This document shows, piece after piece, positions 35,783 through 45,551 of a stretch of 64,000 nucleotides of DNA. The stretch spans positions 195,646 through 259,645 of the forward strand of contig DUCN01000098.1 in assembly GCA_012959805.1 (NCBI GenBank). The letters run 5' to 3'. The notes beneath the pieces are model-generated. The model was given only the letters and a program-made list of their open reading frames with translations. It had not been told where the DNA came from and did no database searches. Numbering within the stretch: position 1 is the stretch's first letter; each line of letters starts with the position of its first letter. The translations under genes and the position numbers were made by a program. This DNA is from Myxococcales bacterium (GTDB taxonomy: Bacteria > Myxococcota_A > UBA9160 > UBA4427).

Positions 35783-36625
35783 ATGGCCGATCCCAGTCCG
35801 TTTCCACTGCCCTTCGTCCCCCATCATAAATCCCCAGAGAGTCCGGGCGAAAACCCAGTCCTCTTCGCCTTTCGCGGTCGCGAGTTGCTGGTGACCAGCG
35901 AACTCGCCTTGCCGAGCGTCACGGACATCGACGCGCAGGGCCTCGAGGCAGTGCGAACCCAATATCTTGGCCATCTCGATGGGCGACATTGTTATTCCGC
36001 CGAATTGCCCGGCGACGCCGCCACGGCGGAGGGCTTTCGCTTCGCAGACCTCCGCACGCTCTTCGGATCGCTGGACGAGATGATGCATGCGCTCGCGGGC
36101 CGCGCTGTGCAGATCGTGGAGTGGGACCGCACGCATCAATTCTGTGGCGTCTGCGCCGAGCCAACAGAACTCTCCGAGACGGACCGATCCCGAAGTTGTC
36201 CGAAATGCAAAATTCCAACCTACCCCCGATTGGCCCCGGCCATGATCGTGGCCGTCGAGAAAGACAATCAAATTCTTCTGGCGCGCTCACCACATTTCCC
36301 GGCCGGGATCATGAGCGTCCTGGCAGGATTCGTCGAGCCAGGGGAGAGCGCAGAAGAAGCCGTGATCCGCGAGGTCCACGAGGAAACTTCGATTGTCGTA
36401 AAGGATGTCGAGTATTTTGCGAGCCAGGCCTGGCCCTTCCCTAATTCGCTGATGCTGGGATTTCGGGCGACCTATGACGCAGGCGAGATCGCGATCGACG
36501 GAGAAGAAATCGTCGAAGCCGGGTGGTTCGCCGCGGACGCGATGCCCACCGCATTTCCCGGAAACGTCAGCATTTCGCAATGGCTGATTCGTGACTTCCT
36601 GACGAGAAACGGACAGGGCGAGTAA
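35783..36625 (+). CDS. nudC: NADH pyrophosphatase, Nudix family
   Basis: 280 residues. A zinc ribbon (CGVC ... CPKC, about residues 117-139) precedes the Nudix box GFVEPGESAEEAVIREVHEE. The diagnostic NudC motif SQAWPFPNSLMLGF follows. NudC hydrolyses NAD(H) to NMN(H) and AMP and removes NAD caps from RNA. It is transcribed divergently from the PilZ-like pseudogene and convergently with the acyl-CoA dehydrogenase pair. Confidence 0.93.
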   Translation: MADPSPFPLPFVPHHKSPESPGENPVLFAFRGRELLVTSELALPSVTDIDAQGLEAVRTQYLGHLDGRHCYSAELPGDAATAEGFRFADLRTLFGSLDEMMHALAGRAVQIVEWDRTHQFCGVCAEPTELSETDRSRSCPKCKIPTYPRLAPAMIVAVEKDNQILLARSPHFPAGIMSVLAGFVEPGESAEEAVIREVHEETSIVVKDVEYFASQAWPFPNSLMLGFRATYDAGEIAIDGEEIVEAGWFAADAMPTAFPGNVSISQWLIRDFLTRNGQGE

Positions 36626-36654
36626 GCCCGATCTTTCGCATGCGACGAAGCCTG

Positions 36655-37782
36655 TTAGGCCGCTTCGTTGGCGATCAGCTTACCAAGACGCCTCAGGTGG
36701 TGACTCGATCCGCCTAACGTTAGTTCCAGATGGCGTGCATACACGTAGTAGCGATGAACCGGATACTCGCGATCCACTCCGATTCCGCCATGAATATGCT
36801 GTGCCGAGAAAGTCACTCGATATCCTGCCTCGCTGGCAAAATGCTTGGCCATGGCGACTTCCTGCTGCGCATCCCGCCCGACCGAGATCAGCCAGGCGAC
36901 TTCGAGCGCCGTCAACCGAATGGCTTGGGTATCGACGTAGGCGTCGGCCTCGCGATGTGAAACGGCCTGAAACATCGCGATCGGTTGGTCGAATTGTTTG
37001 CGCGTCTTCGAATACTCAGCCGTCATCTCGAGAGCCGCCTCACACACGCCGAGGGCGAGATTGCAGAGTGCGGCATTCGCACGCAGGTCGATAAAGGCAA
37101 TCATGTCCTGACCTTGCCCTGGCTGGCCAAGATATGCGTCTGGCCCCACCACGACGCCATCAAGGGTCATCATGGACTCGGGCATCCGACTGGTGGTCGA
37201 GAGCGCTTCGAGGACAACGCCGGGGGCTGCTCGGTCCACGATGAACAGAGCCGGACCTTCCTCGGTGGAGGCAGAGACGAGAATCTGGTCGGCGATTTCG
37301 GCAGCGGGCACGAATGCCTTGACGCCGTCGAGCCGCCAGCCCTCTTCTGATGAAAGGCGTCGCGCCGTCGCTACAGGACGCTCGACGGGCGCTTCGGCTT
37401 CGACGATGGCCGCGGTGAGAATTCGCTTCCCTTCGGCGACCGCCGGAAGGATGGCATTTTTCTGCGCCTCGGATCCGAATTCGCAGACGGCCATCGCCCC
37501 GAGTACCGCCGTTTCAAAGAAGGGAATCGGCGCGGTGGTACGCCCGATCTGTTCCATGATGCCAGCGACCTCGACGAATCCGCATCCACCTCCCCCATAT
37601 TGCTCGGGGATAGCCACACCAACGAGTCCCGCCTCGCCCAGTTTCTTCCAGAGGTCGGGATCGAAGCGCGGTCCAGATGAGTTCTCGATTTCGAGTAGCC
37701 GAGCGGGTGGTGTCGCCTCAGAAAGAATCTGTCCGGCGAGATCGAAGATCGCTTGCTGTTCGTCGGTGTAGGCAAAGTTCAT
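36655..37782 (-). CDS. Acyl-CoA dehydrogenase, beta-type subunit
   Basis: 375 residues. MNFAYTDEQQAIFDLAGQIL is a usual acyl-CoA dehydrogenase start. VAIPEQYGGGG, the SKTRKQFDQPIAMFQAV block (flavin contacts) and QHIHGGIGVDREYPVHRYY are present. The absence of the R-x-x-G-GTSEI-type end and the pattern of the middle domain resemble the smaller partner of two-gene heteromeric dehydrogenases (FadE27/29 type). Located 65 bases downstream of a second dehydrogenase gene on the same strand. FAD enzyme that introduces a 2,3-double bond in an acyl-CoA; substrate unknown. Confidence 0.88.
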   Translation of the reverse strand: MNFAYTDEQQAIFDLAGQILSEATPPARLLEIENSSGPRFDPDLWKKLGEAGLVGVAIPEQYGGGGCGFVEVAGIMEQIGRTTAPIPFFETAVLGAMAVCEFGSEAQKNAILPAVAEGKRILTAAIVEAEAPVERPVATARRLSSEEGWRLDGVKAFVPAAEIADQILVSASTEEGPALFIVDRAAPGVVLEALSTTSRMPESMMTLDGVVVGPDAYLGQPGQGQDMIAFIDLRANAALCNLALGVCEAALEMTAEYSKTRKQFDQPIAMFQAVSHREADAYVDTQAIRLTALEVAWLISVGRDAQQEVAMAKHFASEAGYRVTFSAQHIHGGIGVDREYPVHRYYVYARHLELTLGGSSHHLRRLGKLIANEAA

Positions 37783-37847
37783 TTGGAGGTCTCCGTCCGT
37801 GACGGCTTGAGGAATATTGTGATCATTCGAAACATATCGCCGTCGCC

Positions 37848-39029
37848 TTACATTCGTGGGAGACGCGGGAGACCAAGTCCGAATAGACCGATCAGATCGC
37901 GCTGAATTTCATTCGTACCGCCGCCGAAAGTCAGAATCAGCAGGCCGCGGTAGAGGGTTTCGACGATGCCCTCGCCGATGGCCTGATCACTCTCGCGGCG
38001 CAGATAGCCGTGCTGTCCCATGACTTCCATCATCAACCGAAAGGCGTCGAGAAAAAATTCGGTCCCGTAGACCTTGATGGTCGAGGCATCGGCGGGATTG
38101 ACTTTCATTCCGGCGCTGCTCGCCCAGGCGATCTTCCAGTTCATCAAGCGCAGCACATGAAGGCCGGCCTTCACCTTCGCGAGATTCGTCTGAACCCATT
38201 CCTGGTCGATGATCCTCTGACCGTCGCTATCCCTGGTTTCCTTCGCCCACTGAAGGACCGATTCATAGGCACCCTCGATCATGCCGGGCGCGCAAAGAGA
38301 GACGCGCTCATGATTGAGTTGGCTCGTGATCAGTCTCCAACCCTTGTTGAGTCCACCCACCAGATTTGTTGCGGGCACTCGCACATCGTCAAAAAAGACG
38401 GCATTGATGTCGTGGTCTGAAAGCAGCTCGAGGGGATCGATTCGAATACCCGCACTCTTCATGTCGACTAGGAACATCGACAAGCCATCATGCTTGGCGG
38501 CTTCCTGATCCGTTCGAACCGCCAGCCAACAATAATCGGAATCGCTCGCCAAACTCGTCCAAAGCTTTTGACCATTGATGATGTAATCATCACCCTCCGG
38601 ATCGGCACGAGTGGTCAGCGAGGCGAGATCCGTCCCGGCCCCCGCTTCGCTGTAGCCGATACAGAAATGGATCTCGCCCGCGAGGATCTTGGGCAGAAAG
38701 AAATTTTTCTGCGCTTCGGTTCCCCGGTTCATGATCGTCGGTCCCACGGTATTGATGGTCAGCATCGGAACCGGTGCACGTGCCCGCATCGATTCATCGA
38801 AAAACACGAATTGTTCGATCGCCGAACGCCCCTGCCCTCCATACTCGGTGGGCCAACCGATGCCGAGCCATCCGTCCTTGCCCATCTGACGGACGACCTT
38901 GCGCATGGTCGGTCCCACGCCGTGTCCACGCGCGAGCTCACCCCTGATCTCGGGCGTGAGCAGCTCGGCGTAGTAGGCACGAAGCGTTTGTCGAAGGTCT
39001 TCCTGGCTTTCGTCGTAACCAATATACAT
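37848..39029 (-). CDS. Acyl-CoA dehydrogenase, alpha-type subunit
   Basis: 393 residues from MYIGYDESQE (ATG at 39029); the longer frame upstream has no homology. GWPTEYGGQGRSAIEQFVF, CIGYSEAGAGTDLASL and the C-terminal LTFGGGTNEIQRDLIG (adenine/flavin contacts) are typical. It resembles the FadE26/28 group, whose members pair with a second dehydrogenase encoded next door. Together with the following gene it probably forms one alpha2-beta2 enzyme, a type used for bulky substrates such as steroid side-chain CoA esters. Confidence 0.88.
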   Translation of the reverse strand: MYIGYDESQEDLRQTLRAYYAELLTPEIRGELARGHGVGPTMRKVVRQMGKDGWLGIGWPTEYGGQGRSAIEQFVFFDESMRARAPVPMLTINTVGPTIMNRGTEAQKNFFLPKILAGEIHFCIGYSEAGAGTDLASLTTRADPEGDDYIINGQKLWTSLASDSDYCWLAVRTDQEAAKHDGLSMFLVDMKSAGIRIDPLELLSDHDINAVFFDDVRVPATNLVGGLNKGWRLITSQLNHERVSLCAPGMIEGAYESVLQWAKETRDSDGQRIIDQEWVQTNLAKVKAGLHVLRLMNWKIAWASSAGMKVNPADASTIKVYGTEFFLDAFRLMMEVMGQHGYLRRESDQAIGEGIVETLYRGLLILTFGGGTNEIQRDLIGLFGLGLPRLPRM

Positions 39030-39195
39030 TGACAATCCCGTCGCGGATTTCGAGTGTGTCCGCCGTGGCGAAGTATCAGGATCCCGAAGGATTCGGGAAC
39101 GCGCCACCAGGCGAGATTGTGATGGATTTGACATCCGCTAGCCGGCGGCTACTCGCAAACGAACGCGTTATCGTGCGGCGCGACCCGTAAGAACC

Positions 39196-39891
39196 ATGTT
39201 GAGTGAAGAGTTGAGCAGAGAGCTGGACGAACAAGAGCCCGATTTCGAGGCGCTGCAAGCCGCAGTCGCCAGCGTACGCCAATTGACGAGTCGACTGCGG
39301 AAGACCCGCGCACCGAGACAGCTGCTGCGGGATGTCAAAAGCGACGTGGCCGCTCTCGTCGATCGCCTCGCTTCCTATGACTACCAAGGTCCCTATCAAC
39401 AGCGGCGGCTCATCATGCATGAGGCCGATCTAACTGCGAACGCAGCGCGTGACACGAACGACCCTGCAGAGTTCTTTCCCTATAGCCCGGTGATCGGCCC
39501 GCTCAACGGGGTGGCTCCGCCCATCCGCTTCGACTTCGACGGCGAGCAGATGCATGCCGCCCATGTTTTCGATGCGCCTTACAACGGGCCACCCACCGCC
39601 GTGCATGGCGGTGTGATCGCGCTGGTCTTCGATGAGCTGCTCGGCACGCTCGGTGCGCTGCGAGACATCGGCGGCTTCACGGGAACGCTCAACATTCGAT
39701 ACCAATCCCTCACGCCGATTGGCAAGACGATCCGAATGCGCGCCTGGATCGACCGGCGCGAAGGCCGAAAGTGTTTCATCAAGGGTACGATGCAGCACGA
39801 CGATCGGATCTGCGCCGAAGCCGAAGGCATTTTCATCCGGCCGAAGATCTCCATGCTCGAACATGCGATGAAGACTCAAGCGGACGACTAA
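39196..39891 (+). CDS. PaaI-type hotdog thioesterase
   Basis: 231 residues. The hotdog domain contains GPPTAVHGGVIALVFDELL (HGG motif with the Asp/Glu following), then NIRYQSLTPIGKTIRM. The N-terminal 60 residues form a predicted helical region of unknown role. Probably hydrolyses acyl-CoA or aryl-CoA thioesters in the cytoplasm. Divergent from the acyl-CoA dehydrogenase pair, with about 165 bases between starts, and followed by an epimerase gene 52 bases later on the same strand. Confidence 0.82.
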   Translation: MLSEELSRELDEQEPDFEALQAAVASVRQLTSRLRKTRAPRQLLRDVKSDVAALVDRLASYDYQGPYQQRRLIMHEADLTANAARDTNDPAEFFPYSPVIGPLNGVAPPIRFDFDGEQMHAAHVFDAPYNGPPTAVHGGVIALVFDELLGTLGALRDIGGFTGTLNIRYQSLTPIGKTIRMRAWIDRREGRKCFIKGTMQHDDRICAEAEGIFIRPKISMLEHAMKTQADD

Positions 39892-39943
39892 CGCGGGAGC
39901 GATCCATGCGATGTCCCAACGGGAGAGATAGGGGAATGTGGCG

Positions 39944-40963
39944 ATGCGCGTCATGATGACTGGAGGCACCGGGTTCGCGGGATCACACACCGTTCGGCGC
40001 TACCTCGCCGCCGGACATAGCGTCCGGCTACTGGTTCGAGATGCCGAAAAAGTCCGCCGCGTCTTTGACCCCTTCGAGGTCGAGATCCCCGAGGCCGATG
40101 TCATCGTCGGCGACATCACAGATGAAGACTCCGTCATGCGTGCGATGCGCGGTTGTGATGCCGTTTATCACGGCGCCGCGCTCGTGGATATGAAGCGCTC
40201 CATGGCGGCCCGAGTCCTGGATACGAATTACCGGGGCGTCGAACTCGTCGTGGGAAACGCGGCTCGAAAGGGCCTGGCCTCGATCGTCTACGTCTCGAGT
40301 ATCTCGGTGTTCTTCGAGCCAGGCTGCGGGCCACTCCACATCGACATGCCCATTGCCGCTGGCACGACCGCGTACGCCAAGAGCAAATCCCTAGCCGAGC
40401 ACGAAGTCCGGCGCATGCAAGCCGAAGGGGCAGCGATCCGAATTTCCTATCCAACGGGAATCGTCGGCCCCGAAGACCCGGGGCTCAGCGATGCCAACCA
40501 GGCGATCTATATATTCCTCAGTCAGACCGGCGTGAACACGTCGAGCGGTTTTCAGATCGTCGACGTACGCGATCTCGCCGAGTTGCATCTACGTCTTCTC
40601 GAACAGCCGGAAGGGTCCAGTCGTTATGTGGCCGCGGGACCAATGCTGTCCTGGCCCGAGACCTATCAGGTCCTGGATAAACTCACGGGAAGGTGGACTC
40701 GACGATTCCCCATCCCGGGGCCGCTCTTTCGTGCATTGGGCAGCTTGGGCGACCGGATCAAGAGTGTCTACGACTTTTCGTTCCCACTGACTCGGGACGC
40801 GATGGAGTTCGCCACACGATGGCCTGGATGCAGCGGCGAACCGACCACTCGCGAAATCGGCATCTCATTTCGCGAAGCCAGCGAGACGTATCGCGATACG
40901 ATTCGATGGATGTACGAGGTCGGCCATCTCACGTCGAAGCAAGTTGGAAAGATCGCCGACTAG
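39944..40963 (+). CDS. NAD-dependent epimerase/dehydratase (extended SDR)
   Basis: 339 residues. Rossmann loop MMTGGTGFAGSHTVRRYLAA, acidic DITDEDSV, catalytic Ser in VYVSSISVF and YAKSK (YX3K). I prefer the ATG at 39944, eight bases after GGGGA, to the GTG at 39938. The group includes dihydroflavonol-4-reductase-like and 3-beta-hydroxysteroid dehydrogenase-like enzymes. With the thioesterase and the paired acyl-CoA dehydrogenases it may belong to a steroid- or terpenoid-type catabolic block. Substrate not shown by the sequence. Confidence 0.82.
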   Translation: MRVMMTGGTGFAGSHTVRRYLAAGHSVRLLVRDAEKVRRVFDPFEVEIPEADVIVGDITDEDSVMRAMRGCDAVYHGAALVDMKRSMAARVLDTNYRGVELVVGNAARKGLASIVYVSSISVFFEPGCGPLHIDMPIAAGTTAYAKSKSLAEHEVRRMQAEGAAIRISYPTGIVGPEDPGLSDANQAIYIFLSQTGVNTSSGFQIVDVRDLAELHLRLLEQPEGSSRYVAAGPMLSWPETYQVLDKLTGRWTRRFPIPGPLFRALGSLGDRIKSVYDFSFPLTRDAMEFATRWPGCSGEPTTREIGISFREASETYRDTIRWMYEVGHLTSKQVGKIAD

Positions 40964-40982
40964 TACCATCAATTCCCAGCGA

Positions 40983-41702
40983 TTAACGTCCAGAAAGGTG
41001 CTTCTTGAATTGGCCGGCGAGTTGAATCCAGTCCCCGTTGAGAAGTTTCTCAAGGTAAATCGTTTGTGCGAAGTCCATCGACAACCCGGGAACGATTCGC
41101 ACGTCGAGCGCGCCCAATGCGACTGCCGCATGCCGCAGACATCCGCTATGCGCAACGAAGAGCCGCATCAGATCGCGTGAGTCCTCGGCGGGAATCGAAT
41201 CGAGACTCGTCGCGACGCGCGCCGCGGTTCGCGCACCCGCTTGCATGAGCGACTCGGCCCCCTGGACCGGCAATCGGAACTCGGGCATCCGCCGCCAACC
41301 TTCGGGCAGCGGCCCAAGCCGCGGATCTTCCGCCAAGATGTCTCGAACAGCATCGAAGGTCATATTCGCGCAGCTGCCCATGCCGCGTTCAACCAGCTCG
41401 TTGTGACCGATCACATGGAAGCGTTTGCCCGTCCTGTTATGCAGGGACTCTGCGATGAGGTTGGCTGTTTCCCATGCACGCAAGAGTTGGGATACCTCGA
41501 TCCGAAGATCGAGCTCCAGACCGAGCTCCTCACAGCAATCCAGAATCGGATCCGCCGCGTTTCGTGCCTGGTCACGACCGGTCGCGCTCAAGGGGAAAAG
41601 GGAATGCGCGCTAGCCACTTGATCGGGTCGATCGAAATGGCCATGCCGGACAAAGGCCGCCACCCGGCGACCGCTTGGCGCGACGTGTGATTCGTCTGTC
41701 AT
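40983..41702 (-). CDS. Histidine phosphatase superfamily protein
   Basis: 239 residues. The catalytic RHG motif is VRHGHFDRPD, with a second His in LFVAHSGCLRHA. LLRAWETANLIAESL corresponds to the conserved Arg helix. Family members are phosphoglycerate mutases or phosphatases of small molecules. Convergent with the epimerase gene. The approximately 210 bases upstream (41703-41915) hold no supported gene. Confidence 0.82.
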   Translation of the reverse strand: MTDESHVAPSGRRVAAFVRHGHFDRPDQVASAHSLFPLSATGRDQARNAADPILDCCEELGLELDLRIEVSQLLRAWETANLIAESLHNRTGKRFHVIGHNELVERGMGSCANMTFDAVRDILAEDPRLGPLPEGWRRMPEFRLPVQGAESLMQAGARTAARVATSLDSIPAEDSRDLMRLFVAHSGCLRHAAVALGALDVRIVPGLSMDFAQTIYLEKLLNGDWIQLAGQFKKHLSGR

Positions 41703-41915
41703 TGCAGTCCCCCAAATCCTTCGAAGACTTTCACGTGCATCAAATTTTATACGATCATCCGTCGAATATCTCCGGATCCGCGTCCCAATCTCTCATCGAC
41801 CATCTCGACGAAAAACCCAATCTGCGAACACGAAAAAAAGTATATCCAGCCAAATTTTCGGCGCTCTTCCCATGCTTCCACACGGAAACGCTCATTCCCA
41901 CTCCGCGAGTGCAAT

Positions 41916-42563
41916 TCAGGGAAGTGTCCGGCGGCGCCACCAGATCATGATTTTCCGCCCGAGGCGTTCCGCCCAGGGCAGAATCTTCTCGTCCGACTGG
42001 ACGCCGTCCTGGTAGACCTCGATTCTCTCACCAAAGACCCGGTGTTCGAGACCCTCGGGAAGCAGCACCCGAAAGGGGCGGTCGGGATTTGTCACGTCGC
42101 GACTATCTGTTATGCGAATCGACATTTCGCTTCGGTAACGCTCGGCGATGGCCTGGAGTTTAGGGGAGTCATCGAACGCCTCGATCGATCGCATGCGAAT
42201 ACCCAATCGAAGTCCGATCCCAATCGTTTCGAGATCAACGATTCCACCCGTTTCATCCGGACGTTCATCATCCTCGAGCCCACCCTGCCGCCAGAGACAT
42301 TGATAGGCTCGACAAATCGATGGCCGGTCGTGATAGATCCCACAGCCGCCCGCGACAGGACCGATTGGGCTGGGTTGGCTTCCGTCGGCGATCATCGCCT
42401 CGTCTGGATCGCCAGCCGGAACGCCAAGCTGATGACGACAATTCTTTCCCGCCGGTTTTTCTAGGTCGTCGACGCGAAGCACACTGCAGCACAGAGAGCA
42501 GGGCCCACATGAACGTGCCGCTGCGCGTTCCTCCCGTTCGCTATTCGAAGTGAGATTTGCCAT
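41916..42563 (-). CDS. YkgJ-family cysteine cluster protein
   Basis: 215 residues. CGPCSLCCSV near the start and GCGIYHDRPSICRAYQCLW give the characteristic Cys pattern of the YkgJ family (putative metal, probably zinc or iron-sulfur, site). The C-terminal half is variable and basic at the end. The function of the family is not established. Minus strand, upstream of the histidine phosphatase gene. Confidence 0.83.
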   Translation of the reverse strand: MANLTSNSEREERAAARSCGPCSLCCSVLRVDDLEKPAGKNCRHQLGVPAGDPDEAMIADGSQPSPIGPVAGGCGIYHDRPSICRAYQCLWRQGGLEDDERPDETGGIVDLETIGIGLRLGIRMRSIEAFDDSPKLQAIAERYRSEMSIRITDSRDVTNPDRPFRVLLPEGLEHRVFGERIEVYQDGVQSDEKILPWAERLGRKIMIWWRRRTLP

Positions 42564-42613
42564 TCCGGTTCAAGACCCCATTCGAGGGATCACACTTGAG
42601 AAAGAGGATCGAA

Positions 42614-43132
42614 TCAAGCCTCGATACTGCTTGCACCACCCGTGGACCACATTGACGCCGTCAATTTCAGGCTCGGACGATCCGCCCGGGATTCCATCTG
42701 CTCGAAGACACGGTCGTAGCCCGTATGCTCGATCAGCCAGACACCCTCGTCCTTCACATACCGATCCTCGTAGAAGGCCGCGCCCGAGATCTGAATATCA
42801 TGATCCGTGTCGATCACGATATCTTCGAGGGCCCAGACGCCCTTTGCCTTTTCCCAGGTGTCGTTCGCGGCGTCTTCTGCTGCGAGAAGCGTGATCTCGG
42901 GGTGATGAACACTATGCGAGGAATGAAAACCGTCGCGATCCATGCCCTTCTTCATCCAGGCGATGATCGCGTCGCGCCCCTCGTAACTATAATGACCCGC
43001 GCTGTAGGAACACGTCGCCTCAGCGATAAAGGTCTCGGCCAACTCGTCCCAGAGCTTCATATCCACGCAGCGCATGTACTTGTACTTGAGCTGTTTGATC
43101 GCTTCGATTTCAGCGAGTTCGGCCAGATTCAT
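42614..43132 (-). CDS. SnoaL-like/NTF2-fold protein
   Basis: 172 residues with the NTF2-like cone pattern: LAEIEAIKQLKYKYMRCVD, FIAEATCSYSAGHYSYEG, then HHPEITLLAAEDAANDTW. Family members are ketosteroid isomerase, SnoaL cyclases and ring-hydroxylating dioxygenase beta chains. Catalytic residues cannot be assigned with confidence. It lies upstream of the YkgJ gene on the same strand with a 50-base gap. Confidence 0.78.
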   Translation of the reverse strand: MNLAELAEIEAIKQLKYKYMRCVDMKLWDELAETFIAEATCSYSAGHYSYEGRDAIIAWMKKGMDRDGFHSSHSVHHPEITLLAAEDAANDTWEKAKGVWALEDIVIDTDHDIQISGAAFYEDRYVKDEGVWLIEHTGYDRVFEQMESRADRPSLKLTASMWSTGGASSIEA

Positions 43133-43160
43133 GGCGCAAAGCTAGCAGTCCAGGATCAGC

Positions 43161-44327
43161 GTGCCCTCTGCGCACGCCGGTGGATCCGCCTCAGGCCTAC
43201 CCTTCAGCCGAAAGGCGCGGCATGCTCTCAGCGTGCAGACCGATCGCCCTAATCCAACCACCAACGTCCTGCTGGGCCTCGCCTCGGTCGTCGTCATCAT
43301 CGCAGGCATGCGCGCGGCGAGTTCGCTCTTCGTTCCCTTTCTTCTGGCTGGCTTCATCGGTCTGCTCTGCGCTCCGGCACTCTTCTGGCTCCGAGATCGC
43401 GGGCTCCCGACGCCGCTGGCGCTGCTTGTCGTCTTGATGGGGTTGCTGGGCATCGGCGCGCTCTTCGGTGGCCTGGTGAGCACGTCGATCAATGAATTCA
43501 CCCGCGCCTTGCCGTCTTACCAGGAACGTTTCGGCTCGGTTCTCGCCAACGCCACCGCGAGACTCGGAGAATTCGGAATCGATTTCGGAACCCAGGCAGA
43601 CGAAACCAATCCCTTCGATCCCAAGGCCGCGCTCGGTCTCGTGGGCAACCTCGCCGGGGGTCTCGGCTCGCTTCTGAATAACGCCTTCCTGCTCTTCCTG
43701 ACCGTCTGCTTCATCCTGCTCGAAGCGTCCAGCTTTCCCCTCAAGGTCCGAGAAGCCTTCGGCGATTCGCCCGAGATGGAAGCCCGCATGACCGAGATCG
43801 GTGAATCCATCCGCCGCTATCTAGGAATCAAGACGCTCACGAGCATGGCCACCGGATTTCTCGCATACGGCGTACTGATGATGCTAGACGTTAAGTTCGC
43901 ACCACTCTGGGGGCTCATCGCATTCCTCTTGAACTTCGTCCCCGCCGTCGGCTCGGTGATCGCGGCCATTCCCGCCGTCGCGCTGGCACTGGTTGACAAT
44001 AGCCCCGAGACCGCAGTCCTTGTGGCGCTCTGTTATGTCGGTATCAACATCACGATCGGAAACTTTCTCGAACCTCGAGTCATGGGGGACGGAATGGGAC
44101 TCTCGCCCTTGATCGTCGTGACATCGCTGGTCTTCTGGGGTTGGATCCTGGGGCCCGTCGGCATGGTGCTCGCTGTTCCGCTGACCGTCATTCTTCGGAT
44201 CATGCTTGGCAGCCAACCATCGACCCAGTGGGCCGCCGTCCTACTTGGTCCCGCCCTGCCCACCTCCCGCGTCGTGGAGTTGGACGCCGCGGATGGCAAT
44301 CCTCCCGACGAGCTGCCCGCCGCCTAA
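43161..44327 (+). CDS. AI-2E/PerM family transporter
   Basis: 388 residues with seven to eight membrane segments and a central soluble loop (about 110-160). The family signature NFLEPRVMGDGMGLSPLIVV is present, followed by WILGPVGMVLAVPLT. GTG at 43161 is preceded by AGGA five bases upstream. An in-frame GTG at 43233 is a second possibility. Family members export small molecules such as autoinducer-2 or exchange ions; no cargo can be named. Divergent from the SnoaL-like gene with about 28 bases between. Confidence 0.85.
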   Translation: MPSAHAGGSASGLPFSRKARHALSVQTDRPNPTTNVLLGLASVVVIIAGMRAASSLFVPFLLAGFIGLLCAPALFWLRDRGLPTPLALLVVLMGLLGIGALFGGLVSTSINEFTRALPSYQERFGSVLANATARLGEFGIDFGTQADETNPFDPKAALGLVGNLAGGLGSLLNNAFLLFLTVCFILLEASSFPLKVREAFGDSPEMEARMTEIGESIRRYLGIKTLTSMATGFLAYGVLMMLDVKFAPLWGLIAFLLNFVPAVGSVIAAIPAVALALVDNSPETAVLVALCYVGINITIGNFLEPRVMGDGMGLSPLIVVTSLVFWGWILGPVGMVLAVPLTVILRIMLGSQPSTQWAAVLLGPALPTSRVVELDAADGNPPDELPAA

Positions 44328-44365
44328 CACAAATCGAATGGGGGCGAGCCACGGCCCGCCGCGCC

Positions 44366-44848
44366 TCAGGCGCTGGCGATGGTTGTGTAGGCCTCGCGAA
44401 CCTTGTCGGGGGCTTGGACGAGTTCGACGAGTACGCCTTCCGAACCGATGGGCGATGCTTCGTTGCCCTTGGGATGGATGAAACAAACATCGTAGCCGGC
44501 CGCGCCTTTGCGAATGCCACCGGGGGTGAATCGCACACCCTCTCCCTCGAGCCATTCGACCGCTTTGGCGAGATCGTCGATCCAGAGTCCGACGTGATTG
44601 AGCGCAGGTTCATGAACCTTTGGGCGTTTTTCCGGATCGATGGGCTGCATTAGATCGACCTCGACTGCGAAGGGCCCCGCCCCGATCTCGCAAATGTCTT
44701 CGTCGACGTTCTCACTTTCGCTCTGGTACGAATGACCAAAGCGCAGGCCCATGATGTCGACCCAGAATCGACGAAGCTTGCTCTTGTCCAGTCCGCCCAC
44801 AGCGATCTGTTGAATACCGAGGACTTGAAAAGGCCGGGGGCTGGCCAT
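44366..44848 (-). CDS. VOC/glyoxalase-family protein
   Basis: 160 residues from the ATG at 44848 (AGGAG upstream). The two beta-alpha-beta-beta-beta modules begin with [20 protein letters not shown] and [20 protein letters not shown]. Likely metal ligands include the His in NHVGLW and the Glu in GVLVELVQ. The family covers glyoxalase I, dioxygenases and methylmalonyl-CoA epimerase. Located 58 bases downstream of rlmE on the same strand. Confidence 0.82.
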   Translation of the reverse strand: MASPRPFQVLGIQQIAVGGLDKSKLRRFWVDIMGLRFGHSYQSESENVDEDICEIGAGPFAVEVDLMQPIDPEKRPKVHEPALNHVGLWIDDLAKAVEWLEGEGVRFTPGGIRKGAAGYDVCFIHPKGNEASPIGSEGVLVELVQAPDKVREAYTTIASA

Positions 44849-44906
44849 GGCAGATCTCCTGTTGGTCGAACCAAAAATGAGGAATCGGAACAAACGGCTG
44901 GCGATT

Positions 44907-45536
44907 CTAACGGATCGGCGTGGGCTCGCCCTGACCACCGTGATAGCCCCGCGCGAGCAGATAGCGCTCTGTGCTTCCCTTTCGCGTGGACTTGAGTTTT
45001 GTCGTCTTCGCAGAATCAAAGGACTTGCGGATTCGACGATCGACCACCTGCGCCTCGGGCCCTTCGAGAATTTTAATGAGCAGCGATCCCCCCGGCGCAA
45101 GCAACTCCGGCAGCAGCGCCTCGATCGCTTCGAGCAGACGTTCGACGTTGGCACGATCGGTTTCACGAATGCCCGTGAGCTTGGGAGCGGCATCGGACAG
45201 AATGACGTCCGCACGGTCGGCGCCCAGGCTCGCACGAAGCCGTTCGGCGATATCCACGTCCTCGAGGTCGCCGACCATCGCCGTCACCTGCGAGAATGGA
45301 ATCTCCGGATCGACCTCAGCCCGATCGACTCCGACAACACGGCCGCTATTCCCAACCAGTCCCGCCGCGATCTCGAGCCAACCCCCGGGCCAACAACCGA
45401 GATCGAACACGCGATACCCCTTGGCCAGAAGTTTCGAAGACTTCTGAACTTCCTGAAGCTTGTATGCGGCTCGAGAACGCAGGCCTTCCTTCTTTGCCCG
45501 CTGATGGAGATGGTCTTTTCGGTCGTATTTAGCCAT
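44907..45536 (-). CDS. rlmE: 23S rRNA 2'-O-uridine methyltransferase
   Basis: 209 residues, standard length. [10 protein letters not shown] (first Lys), [12 protein letters not shown] (SAM loop), [11 protein letters not shown] (Asp), [10 protein letters not shown] (second Lys) and [12 protein letters not shown] (Glu) give the K-D-K-E catalytic tetrad of RlmE/FtsJ, which methylates U2552 of 23S rRNA. It starts 15 bases after the end of the upstream hydrolase gene on the same strand. Confidence 0.94.
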   Translation of the reverse strand: MAKYDRKDHLHQRAKKEGLRSRAAYKLQEVQKSSKLLAKGYRVFDLGCWPGGWLEIAAGLVGNSGRVVGVDRAEVDPEIPFSQVTAMVGDLEDVDIAERLRASLGADRADVILSDAAPKLTGIRETDRANVERLLEAIEALLPELLAPGGSLLIKILEGPEAQVVDRRIRKSFDSAKTTKLKSTRKGSTERYLLARGYHGGQGEPTPIR

Positions 45537-45551
45537 GACGAACCTACGATA

